From: Candidatus Colimorpha merdihippi
Lineage (GTDB): Bacteria > Bacteroidota > Bacteroidia > Bacteroidales > P3
Direction: 5' to 3'
Length of the DNA: 35,012 nt
Assembly (NCBI GenBank): GCA_018066145.1
Contig: JAGHRY010000092.1
Location: forward strand, 1-35,012
How positions within the stretch are numbered: the first letter of the stretch is position 1; every line of letters begins with the position of its first letter. The position numbers were made by a program, and so were the translations under genes. Below are positions 16,657 to 25,125 of this stretch, piece after piece. The notes beneath the pieces were generated by a model. The model had not been told where the DNA came from, searched no databases, and saw only the letters and a program-made list of their open reading frames with translations.

Positions 16657-17994
16657 TCATAATTCATACTTCCTATAGTATGCCACCACAAGCACTATTG
16701 CGGCGCCTATCCAGGCCAGCATGTCAATCATCACAATGCCGTTGTAGCCCCAAATCTTGGGAAGGGTGAAGGATGCTGCACAACGAATGGCAAGCTCCAA
16801 CAGCCCGGCCATCAGCGGCCAGAAAGTGCGGCCAATGCCTTGCAACGCATTGCGGTAGACGAATATCAGATAGAGGAATGGGAAGAAGATGGCGGTTACA
16901 AACAAATAACGTCCCGAGGAGTAATAGATTTCGCCCACATTAGGCAGGGCGGCCATTTCGGCATCAACATACATAGAGGTGAATGCATCGGGCCACAACA
17001 GCAACGCGCCCGACGACACCACACACACGGCCATGACGATGGCCAGCGTGGCTCGCACGCCCCGATGCACCCGCAACATATTGCCAGCACCATAGTTTTG
17101 GCCGGCAAAATTGGCTATGGCAGTGCCAAAGGCCATGGCCACCAGAGCACCGATATTCTGTATCTTGTTGGCGGCGGTGAAGCCGGCAATATAGGTGGAA
17201 GGAAACTCGTTGAGGGCCGCCTGCAAGAGGATAAGGCCGATGGACACGATACTAAACTGCAGGGCCATGGGCATGCCGATGCGCAGATGCTCCTTCACCT
17301 CATCCACTTTCAAGTCGAAATCGGCTCGGCCGAGGCGCAGAAACTGGTATTTGCGCATAGCGTAGCCATAGCTTAGCAAAGCCGAGAGGGCCTGAGAAAT
17401 AACCGTGGCCAATGCGGCACCCTTTACGCCCCAATCCATTCTTACGATGAAAAGCAGGTCCAATCCCACATTCACCACCGATGAGAATATAAGGAAATAC
17501 AACGGCGTGCGGCTGTCACCAATGGCACGCAACGCACAGGCTATCATGTTGTAGGCCATCGTAGCCACGATGCCTAGCACAATGACTATCAGATAGCCGT
17601 AGGCATAGCCATACACGTCGGCAGGGGTGCCCATCCAGCGGAGCACCGGACCGCACAAGGCGGCTCCAGCCCCCGTAAGCAGCAGCGCCGTGGCGGCACA
17701 AATAACCAAACTCGTGGCCAGCGAACGACGAAGCTGCGCATAATCGCCTTTGCCGAAAGCCTGTGCCATACAGATGCCCATGCCGCTGGTGATACCCAGA
17801 ATGAAGCCGATGATGAAGAACGTGATGCCGTTGCTCACGCCCAAGCCCGCCAAGGCCTGGTAGCTGACGTTGCGGCCCACTATGATGCTGTCGACCAGCT
17901 GGTAGCATTGCTGGAATACATTGCCAATAATAATGGGTATCGAGTACAAGGTTATCACCCTAACGTACCCACCCTTTGTCAGATCCAGTTCCAT
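16657..17994 (-). CDS. MATE family efflux transporter
   Basis: 445 aa, multi-TM; IPIIIGNVFQQCYQLVDSIIVGRNVSYQALAGLGVSNGITFFIIGF typical MATE N-terminus. Confidence 0.9.
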   Translation of the reverse strand: MELDLTKGGYVRVITLYSIPIIIGNVFQQCYQLVDSIIVGRNVSYQALAGLGVSNGITFFIIGFILGITSGMGICMAQAFGKGDYAQLRRSLATSLVICAATALLLTGAGAALCGPVLRWMGTPADVYGYAYGYLIVIVLGIVATMAYNMIACALRAIGDSRTPLYFLIFSSVVNVGLDLLFIVRMDWGVKGAALATVISQALSALLSYGYAMRKYQFLRLGRADFDLKVDEVKEHLRIGMPMALQFSIVSIGLILLQAALNEFPSTYIAGFTAANKIQNIGALVAMAFGTAIANFAGQNYGAGNMLRVHRGVRATLAIVMAVCVVSSGALLLWPDAFTSMYVDAEMAALPNVGEIYYSSGRYLFVTAIFFPFLYLIFVYRNALQGIGRTFWPLMAGLLELAIRCAASFTLPKIWGYNGIVMIDMLAWIGAAIVLVVAYYRKYEL

Positions 17995-18023
17995 TACAAA
18001 TTATATTACAACATGATAGGACG

Positions 18024-19736
18024 TTAGCGGATTACAACCTTCTGGGCGGGGTGGTTGGCGACCTGTACCAAATAGACACCAGTGGTGAGGACAGGTAACG
18101 CTGTAGAGGAATTAGAGGTGCGGAAGGTGGATAGTAGGCGACCCATAGAGTCGAAAATGCGGACACGCTGATTTGAGGTGCCGGTGATTACCACTTGATT
18201 TCCCGAAGTAGAAATACTGTAGTCGCTGGGTTGGACGCTGTCGATACCTTCTGTGCTGTCAAGCGCAAAATAAGCTATCAGCAAGGTGTCGGAAACTACA
18301 GTAAACGTGTACGGATTTGATGTGCTGCCGTCGCTCCAGTGATGGAAATGGTAGCCTGGTGCAGGTGTTGCGCTTACTACTGCTTGTGGATCTTCACAAG
18401 TGGTGGGCTGAGATAGCACAGCTACGGATCCTTGGGCAGTATCATCGCTCTCGACGCTCACTGAGAACACCATACCTTCGACAAAGTTGGTGAAATAATC
18501 CCAATCAACCGAATAGTTCATCATGCAACCGCAAGGTATGTTGACAATGGTTGAGCGACTGCAAGTGAATACATCCGTTCCTAATGAAGGGGATATTGTC
18601 GGCAAAGCGGTTATCTCAAGAATACTGTCACACCCATAGAAGGCAAGGTGGTCGATTCTGGCGACGGAATTGGGGATAATGACGGAGGTGAGACCACTGC
18701 AATCCCGGAAAGCACCCTGGCCTATGTAAGTGACTGAGGTACCGATGGTAACGGAGGTGAGACCACTGCAATTAGAGAAAGTAGAATTGGGGATGTAGGT
18801 GACGGAATTGGGGATGCTGACGGAGGTGAGACCACTGCACCCAGAGAAAGCACTACTGCCGATGGAGGTGACGGAATTGGGGATACTGACGGAGGTGAGG
18901 CCGCTGCAATTACAGAAAGCCCACTGACCGATCGAGGTGACAGAATTGGGGATGCTGACGTAGGTGAGGCCACTACAATCACGGAAAGCCTGGTCGCCGA
19001 TGGAGATGACGGAATTGCCGATGTTGACGGAGGTGAGGCCACTGCAACCACAGAAAGCAGCATAGCCGATAGAGGTGACAGAATTGGGGATGGTGAGGTC
19101 CCCCGTTAGACCATAGCAACCTTCGAAAGCATATCGGTCGATGGAGATGGCGGAATTGGGGATGGTTAGGTTCCCCGTTAGACTATAGCAACCATAGAAA
19201 GCAGACTGGCCGATGGAGATAACGGAATTGGGGATGCTGACGGAGGTGAGGCCACTACATTGAAAGAATGTATGATAACCAATTGTGGTGACGGAATTGG
19301 GGATGATGAGGCTCCCCGTTAGACCAGAGCAACCTTCGAAAGCAGCATAGCCGATGGAAGTGACAGAATTGGGGATGATGAGGCTCCCCATTAGACGAAA
19401 GCAACCTTCGAAAGCAGAATTGCCGATGGAGGTGACGGAATTGGGGATGGTGAGGTTTCCCGTTAGATCATAGCAACCATCGAAAGCGTGATCGCCGATG
19501 GAGGTGACGGAGTAGGTGGTTCCACCATTGTTTACTGAGGAAGGGATGACGAGGTCACCAGGCATAGAGTATCCATACCAATAATACGGAGATGGACCAG
19601 GATAGGTGACGCTGACGGTGGAACCGGAAATGTTGTAATACAGCGTTTGGCCCGAGGGGGCTACGGCACTGAAATCGTAGCCCCATGAAGCGAGAGCCGA
19701 AACTGCGAGGATGAGGGTGAAGACGATTTTTTTCAT
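18024..19736 (-). CDS. BspA-like leucine-rich-repeat surface protein with T9SS-type C-terminal sorting domain
   Basis: Signal peptide, many ~23-aa repeats (IPNSVTSIGxxAFxGCSGLTSVS), C-terminal VRIFDSMGRLLSTF...LTTGVYLVQVANHPAQKVVIR. Confidence 0.9.
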   Translation of the reverse strand: MKKIVFTLILAVSALASWGYDFSAVAPSGQTLYYNISGSTVSVTYPGPSPYYWYGYSMPGDLVIPSSVNNGGTTYSVTSIGDHAFDGCYDLTGNLTIPNSVTSIGNSAFEGCFRLMGSLIIPNSVTSIGYAAFEGCSGLTGSLIIPNSVTTIGYHTFFQCSGLTSVSIPNSVISIGQSAFYGCYSLTGNLTIPNSAISIDRYAFEGCYGLTGDLTIPNSVTSIGYAAFCGCSGLTSVNIGNSVISIGDQAFRDCSGLTYVSIPNSVTSIGQWAFCNCSGLTSVSIPNSVTSIGSSAFSGCSGLTSVSIPNSVTYIPNSTFSNCSGLTSVTIGTSVTYIGQGAFRDCSGLTSVIIPNSVARIDHLAFYGCDSILEITALPTISPSLGTDVFTCSRSTIVNIPCGCMMNYSVDWDYFTNFVEGMVFSVSVESDDTAQGSVAVLSQPTTCEDPQAVVSATPAPGYHFHHWSDGSTSNPYTFTVVSDTLLIAYFALDSTEGIDSVQPSDYSISTSGNQVVITGTSNQRVRIFDSMGRLLSTFRTSNSSTALPVLTTGVYLVQVANHPAQKVVIR

Positions 19737-19761
19737 AACTGATTATGTTTCATTTTGGATG

Positions 19762-19769
19762 CAAAGATA
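19762..19769 (-). promoter_or_regulatory. -7 element TATCTTTG upstream of the BspA-like gene
   Basis: CAAAGATA on the plus strand, 25 bp upstream of the ATG. Confidence 0.5.
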
Positions 19770-20016
19770 CGAAGAAAAATGCACATGAATAATATTATTT
19801 GTACATTTAACATTTTGAGTGAACAGAACAGCGGATTATTAACATTTGGAAAATCCCACAAGCGGCGCTGAATTCAACCTGCACCACTTTCTTTCGTCTT
19901 TTTTCACCCCCTACGAGCGAAAGTAGAGCAAATCAGTATATAGTAAGACATGTTCCTCTTCCTTATTGATGGATGTTGGCAGGGACACAGTGGCCACAAA
20001 GCTCTTGACAAATGGG

Positions 20017-20337
20017 CTATCGGATAGTGGCGGCAGTGCCCGAGGCAGTAACCATGAGCATACCATTGTCGGCATCCAGCACCTCGTAGTCGATATCTAC
20101 ACCCACGATGGCATTGGCACCTGAACGCATGGCGTGTTCCTCTAATTCTCGTATAGCATTAGCACGTGCTTTGGAGAGTTCTTCCTCTTATGAGCCGGAG
20201 CGGCAGCCAGTGATGTTGCAGATGCTGGCAAAGAAATCTTTTACGAAATTGATACCTGTTATCACCTAACCGAACACGACACCGTGATATTCAACAATCT
20301 GATGACCTTCGACGGTAGGAGTAGTAGTGACAATCAT
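20017..20337 (-). pseudogene. ybjQ: YbjQ/UPF0145 family gene with two in-frame nonsense codons
   Basis: Minus frame: [104 protein letters not shown]; internal TAG at 20266-20268, TAA at 20188-20190. Confidence 0.88.
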
Positions 20338-20365
20338 TTTTTTAGTGAATGGTGAATGGTAATTA

Positions 20366-20393
20366 GAGAATAGGGACTATCGCCCCTATTCTC
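20366..20393. terminator. Hairpin GAGAATAGGG-ACTATCGC-CCCTATTCTC downstream of atoE
   Basis: 10-bp perfect stem, 8-nt loop, 9 bp beyond the atoE stop. Confidence 0.65.
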
Positions 20394-20401
20394 CATTAAT
20401 A

Positions 20402-21754
20402 TTACAATGCCCAGATGACTAAACCGGAGCAGATGATGATACCGGTGATGAGCAGGTCGATGAGGCAGAAGCCCATGATGTCCTTTGCATCGAGTTTGGC
20501 AATAGCCAGGGCCGGGATGGCCCAGAAAGGCTGGATGAGGTTGGTCCACGCATCGCCCCAGGCAATGGCTGTGCCGGTAAGGCCGGGATCGACTCCCAGG
20601 TTGGCACCAGCAGCAAACATAATGGGTGCCTGGATGGCCCAATGGCCGCCGCCAGAGGGAACAAACATATTCAGCAAGGCTGCACAAAGGAATGTGAGCA
20701 GCGGATAGGTGGTAGGCGTGGATATGGAGATGCAGGCATTGCTGATGACGGTGCCGAAGCAGATGCCGCTGGCCCCTACACCGGTGATAATGCCCATGAT
20801 GCCCGCATAGAAGGGGAATTGGAGGATGATGCCCGAGGCACCTGTGGCTGCTTTGCCAAAAGCACGCACATAGGCCAAAGGGGTGCCATGCAGCACTACG
20901 CCCAAGAAGAGGAAAAGCATGATAACGCTGCCCAAGTCGAACGAGCCGCCACGGAATCCCAGATGAATGATCAGATAAGTGAATCCCAGCAGCGCCACAA
21001 TCCAGCTGAGCACACGGGAATTCTCCATACGCTGGGCCGGAGTGAGAGACTGTTGATCTGTTGATTTGTTGATTTGTTGATTTGAATCTTCTTCCAAGAG
21101 GGCGGGATCGACACAGATGATGTCGTTCTTGGGGTGCATCAGCGAATTGGTGATAACGATAGCCACAATCACTACAGCCACAATGATGAGGTTGTGGTAA
21201 TCGAGGATGGTCTGCGACACGGGCACAGGCTCGGTGAGGATTCCGTTGGTGGCTTTGGCAAGGGCTTCGCCAGGGGTGGCCATAGTGAGGGGGATGGAAC
21301 CCGAGAGTCCGGCATGCCACACCACAAATCCGCTATATGCCGAAGCTATCAGCAGGCGGTAGTCGACACCTGACAGTCGCTTGGCTATTTCTTTGGCAAA
21401 GATTACGCCAACAATAAGGCCGAAACCCCAGTTGAGCCAGCAGGCTATGGCCGATATGCCGGTTACGAGGGCAATGGCAGCAGCAGGCGTTTTTGGAATG
21501 CCTGCCAGCGAGCTGATGACACGTTTGATAGCAGGGGCAGCTGCCAATGTGGATCCGCATACGAGCACCAAAGCCATCTGCATGGCAAAGGCCAGCAGGT
21601 TCCACACTCCCCCACCCCAGTTTTCAACCACCTCGATGGGGGTTTGATGGCAAATGGGCATAGCCAGACATGCTGCCACGAGGGTAAGGATGATAGCAAA
21701 AATAAAAGGTTCGGGCAGCCAACGCTGCACCAATTTAACGCAAAATTTTATCAT
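20402..21754 (-). CDS. atoE: AtoE-type short-chain fatty acid transporter
   Basis: WLPEPFIFAIILTL, WGGGVWNLLAFAMQMALVLVCGSTLA, ISAIACWLNWGFGLIVG, FVPSGGGHWAIQAPIM, AWGDAWTNLIQPFWAIPALAI. Confidence 0.92.
   Translation of the reverse strand: MIKFCVKLVQRWLPEPFIFAIILTLVAACLAMPICHQTPIEVVENWGGGVWNLLAFAMQMALVLVCGSTLAAAPAIKRVISSLAGIPKTPAAAIALVTGISAIACWLNWGFGLIVGVIFAKEIAKRLSGVDYRLLIASAYSGFVVWHAGLSGSIPLTMATPGEALAKATNGILTEPVPVSQTILDYHNLIIVAVVIVAIVITNSLMHPKNDIICVDPALLEEDSNQQINKSTDQQSLTPAQRMENSRVLSWIVALLGFTYLIIHLGFRGGSFDLGSVIMLFLFLGVVLHGTPLAYVRAFGKAATGASGIILQFPFYAGIMGIITGVGASGICFGTVISNACISISTPTTYPLLTFLCAALLNMFVPSGGGHWAIQAPIMFAAGANLGVDPGLTGTAIAWGDAWTNLIQPFWAIPALAIAKLDAKDIMGFCLIDLLITGIIICSGLVIWAL
21051..21082. 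repeat. 8-bp tandem repeat TGTTGATC/TGTTGATT x4 inside the atoE CDS
   Basis: TGTTGATC TGTTGATT TGTTGATT TGTTGATT; minus strand encodes NQQINKSTDQQ. Confidence 0.85.
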
Positions 21755-21784
21755 AGCTATAGGTAGTTTTCAATAACCAAACAA

Positions 21785-21811
21785 GAGCCCTGGACACTTC
21801 GTCCAGGGCTC
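21785..21811. terminator. Hairpin GAGCCCTGGAC-ACTTC-GTCCAGGGCTC
   Basis: 11-bp perfect stem, 5-nt loop, between alkaline phosphatase and atoE. Confidence 0.75.
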
Positions 21812-21829
21812 CTATTGCACGGAAATGTA

Positions 21830-22927
21830 TTATTTCAGCAAATCGAGTATGATTCCGTAAAAGTCGGTATTCTGATGGATTCCGGAGAAACGTTCGGCAC
21901 CAGGACCATAGGCAAAAACTGGTACCATTAATCCCGAGTGGTTGCCGGTAGCCCAGGTGAAACGATTCTGGCGATTGGCAATGTTGCCATCCAAGAGCGA
22001 AAGTCCGCTGGTTTCATGGTCGGCAGTAACCACCACGAGGGTGTTGCCATCCTGCTTGGCAAAATCGAGCACGGCATTGAGCATATCCTCGAAATCGGCC
22101 ATTTCGGCCACCAGGTAGGCGCTATCGTTGTTGTGGCATGCCCAGTCAATTTGGGAACCTTCAATCATCAGGCAGAAACCATGGTCGCTGACATTGAGGG
22201 TTTCGATTGCCTTGAGGGAACCCATGGTGAGCATACGACCGCGGTCCATGGCCTTGGCGGGACTGTCGGGGGTGAGCAGACCACAGATGCGGCGGCCTTT
22301 GGCTTTCATTAAATCCAGGGTATTGTATGCCATCTCGTAGCCGCGGGATTTGAGGGTGTCGAGGGGGGCCAAACCATCATGACGGTTGGCCGGGAGAAAA
22401 TGATTTTTGTCGCCGCCAATCATCACTTCGAAGCCACATTGAGCCATCTGCAGCGATATGGTGTCGAACGATTTGCGATTAGCCGCATGTGCATAGGTGG
22501 CAGCCGGGGTGGCATCCAGCACGCTGCATGTGACAACAAATCCGGCAGCCTTGCCAAACATTTGCTTGGCTTTAACCAAGAATGAGGGATAATATTCGCC
22601 AGCAGGGCCGAAAGCAATATGGTAGTTGTCGACCTTATGTCCGGTCATGAGGGCCGATCCGCCAGCACCCGAATCGGTGGTATAGCGATTGTTGGAATAG
22701 GTACGGGAGAATCCGGTGATGGGGAATCTCAGGAAAGCGCTGTTGTTGTCGCCCTGCGAGACAATCGAACTATATACTTGGGCTACACCCATGCCATCGC
22801 CAACGATAAAAATGACGTTGCGGGGTTGTTGGTTTTGCTGTGGTTGCTGTGTCTGACGGTGTTGTTTGCCACGCTGCGCAAAAGCCAGCATCGGCAAAAG
22901 CATTAAGAGTACAAAAATCTTTTTCAT
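21830..22927 (-). CDS. Alkaline phosphatase, secreted
   Basis: Signal peptide; NVIFIVGDGMG, TTDSGAGGSALMTG, IEGSQIDWACHNND, VVTADHETSG. Confidence 0.92.
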   Translation of the reverse strand: MKKIFVLLMLLPMLAFAQRGKQHRQTQQPQQNQQPRNVIFIVGDGMGVAQVYSSIVSQGDNNSAFLRFPITGFSRTYSNNRYTTDSGAGGSALMTGHKVDNYHIAFGPAGEYYPSFLVKAKQMFGKAAGFVVTCSVLDATPAATYAHAANRKSFDTISLQMAQCGFEVMIGGDKNHFLPANRHDGLAPLDTLKSRGYEMAYNTLDLMKAKGRRICGLLTPDSPAKAMDRGRMLTMGSLKAIETLNVSDHGFCLMIEGSQIDWACHNNDSAYLVAEMADFEDMLNAVLDFAKQDGNTLVVVTADHETSGLSLLDGNIANRQNRFTWATGNHSGLMVPVFAYGPGAERFSGIHQNTDFYGIILDLLK

Positions 22928-22956
22928 TAATAAAATAGTTATAAAAGTATATTATG

Positions 22957-24264
22957 TTATTTGTTTTCGTTAGAAGGCAGGATAGCTGCGGCCAAAATAC
23001 CGATGATGGCGGCTACGGCCAATCCCGATAGGGAGATGGATCCAATTGTGATGGCGCCGTTGGGGCAAGCATAGCTGATGCCTATGGCCAGGGTGATGGT
23101 AAGCGCTGTGATTATGAGGTTGCGCGAAACCGTAAGGTCGACATGATTTTCCACCAGACTGCGTATGCCTACTGAAGAGATCATGCCATAAAGTATCAGC
23201 GACACGCCGCCGATGGTGGCAGTGGGCATGGCATAAATCAAAGCGGCAAATTTGGGCGAGAAACTGAAGAGGATTGCCACTACGGCAGCAATCCGGATGA
23301 CGCGGGGGTCGAACACGCGGGTGAGGTTCAGCACACCCGTATTTTCGCCATAAGTGGTGTTGGCTGGGGCACCAAAGAGCGAGGCCAGCATGGTGGCAGC
23401 ACCATCGCCCATAAGGGTGCGGTGGAGACCGGGATCTTCGAGATAATTGCGACCAGTGGTTGAGCCGATGGCGCAAACATCGCCAATATGCTCAATCATG
23501 GTGGCGATGGCGATAGGCATGATGGCGATAACAGCAGTAAGAAGGAAACTCCAATTGCCGCCCATCATGGCATGCATGCCGGTGTTCTCCCACTGGAAGG
23601 GAACGCCTACCCATGCTGCTTCTTGGAGGGCTGCCACTTTGGCGGGTTCCAACTGGCCAAAGAGGGCTGCCAGCACATAAGAGGCAATAACGCCCAGGAG
23701 AATGGGGATAATCTTTATCATTCCCTTACCCCAGATGTTGCAAACCACTACCACTATGATAGCCACCACAGCCACCCACCAATTGGTGAGGATGCTAGAT
23801 ATGGCGGTTCCAGCCAGAATCAATCCAATGGAGATGATGATAGGTCCGGTTACCACTGGAGGGAAAAGTCGCATAATGCGTTTGACACCAAAGGCCTTGA
23901 TACAGGCAGCCAACACGAAATAGAGCAATCCGGACGCGGCCACACCCACACAGGCATAAGGCAGCGCCTCGGCTTGGGTCATTCCCAGTCCTTCGCCCAT
24001 GGCTACTACGGTGGCATATCCACCCAGGAAAGCAAAACTGGACCCTAGGAATGCCGGCACCTTGAATTTCGTAAACCAATGGAACAGGAGGGTTCCTATT
24101 CCGGCAAAAAGGAGCGTTGCCGAAACAGAGAGTCCGGTGATTGTTGGCACCAGGATGGTGGCGCCAAACATGGCAAACATGTGCTGGAATCCTAGCACCA
24201 GCATACGGCCCTTACCTAGCTGGCGGGCATCATGGATGGCATCGGTGGCATTCATATTACTCAT
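22957..24264 (-). CDS. uraA: Uracil permease (NCS2 family)
   Basis: LVLGFQHMFAMFGATILVPTITGLSVSATLLFAGIGTLLFHWFT...VPAFLGSSFAFLGGY; adjacent to upp. Confidence 0.9.
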   Translation of the reverse strand: MSNMNATDAIHDARQLGKGRMLVLGFQHMFAMFGATILVPTITGLSVSATLLFAGIGTLLFHWFTKFKVPAFLGSSFAFLGGYATVVAMGEGLGMTQAEALPYACVGVAASGLLYFVLAACIKAFGVKRIMRLFPPVVTGPIIISIGLILAGTAISSILTNWWVAVVAIIVVVVCNIWGKGMIKIIPILLGVIASYVLAALFGQLEPAKVAALQEAAWVGVPFQWENTGMHAMMGGNWSFLLTAVIAIMPIAIATMIEHIGDVCAIGSTTGRNYLEDPGLHRTLMGDGAATMLASLFGAPANTTYGENTGVLNLTRVFDPRVIRIAAVVAILFSFSPKFAALIYAMPTATIGGVSLILYGMISSVGIRSLVENHVDLTVSRNLIITALTITLAIGISYACPNGAITIGSISLSGLAVAAIIGILAAAILPSNENK

Positions 24265-24351
24265 GGTATAGCGTTGTTGGTTAATCAATGTGTTTGTATT
24301 GTCGGGATGTGGCTCATGCAGCCTCTAACCTATCGTAAAAATATGTGATTG

Positions 24352-24975
24352 CTATTTGGTACCGAAAATACGGTCGCCACAGTCGCCCAAACCGGGCACT
24401 ATATAGGCATTCTCGTTGAGGCACTGGTCGAGCGAGGCGGTGTAGATATCTACATCAGGATGTTCGGTTTGCAGCCGTTTCACTCCTTCGGGTGCTGCTA
24501 CAAGGCACATCATGCGGATGTTTTTATACCCGTCGGCTTTCAAACGGCGGATGGCATCGCAGGCGCTGCCTCCAGTGGCAAGCATCGGGTCGGTAAGAAT
24601 CACCAGGCGTTCGCGTCCGGCAGGCATCTTATAGTAATAGAAAACGGGCTCATGGGTGGTTTCGTCGCGATACATTCCAATATGGCCCACGCGAGCCGAG
24701 GGGATAAGGGTGAGCAGGCCGTCGACCATGCCCAAGCCAGCGCGAAGGATAGGTACCACCACCACCTTGCGACCCGCAATCATTTTGGCAGTAGTCTTGC
24801 ATACGGGGGTTTCGATATCGATTTCTTTCAGGGGGAAATCGCGGGTAACCTCGTAGCCCATCAGCATACCGATTTCTTTCAGCAGTTCGCGAAATTCGCA
24901 TGTGCTGGTTTCTTTTTTGCGCATAATGGTGAGCTTGTGCTGCACCAGTGGGTGGTTTACGATATGTATTGCCAT
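24352..24975 (-). CDS. upp: Uracil phosphoribosyltransferase
   Basis: [82 protein letters not shown]. Confidence 0.97.
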   Translation of the reverse strand: MAIHIVNHPLVQHKLTIMRKKETSTCEFRELLKEIGMLMGYEVTRDFPLKEIDIETPVCKTTAKMIAGRKVVVVPILRAGLGMVDGLLTLIPSARVGHIGMYRDETTHEPVFYYYKMPAGRERLVILTDPMLATGGSACDAIRRLKADGYKNIRMMCLVAAPEGVKRLQTEHPDVDIYTASLDQCLNENAYIVPGLGDCGDRIFGTK

Positions 24976-25038
24976 AAATCTATTTTTTAATTTATTATGT
25001 TCATTTTTGCACTATTCCCTTTTTCGAAAAAGGCTTTG

Positions 25039-25070
25039 CAAAATTACGAATAAAAAATTACAATAACAAA
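25039..25070 (-). promoter_or_regulatory. Complete Bacteroidota promoter TTTG-N20-TAATTTTG upstream of upp
   Basis: CAAAATTA at 25039-25046 and CAAA at 25067-25070 on the plus strand, separated by 20 bp. Confidence 0.65.
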
Positions 25071-25125
25071 TTTTTAACTAAATTCCTAGCCAAACGTTCT
25101 TTATTACTGGAAAAAATCTTCACTT

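Noticed and set aside
18600-19500. CRISPR-like regularly spaced repeats
   Set aside because: They are in-frame ~69-bp LRR codon repeats of the BspA-like protein, with no unique spacers and no cas genes.
20334-21320. 328-aa minus-strand ORF
   Set aside because: Alternate frame of atoE; Cys/His/Arg/Pro-rich translation without domain features.
22970-23476. 168-aa minus-strand ORF
   Set aside because: Alternate frame inside uraA; His/Arg-rich out-of-frame translation.
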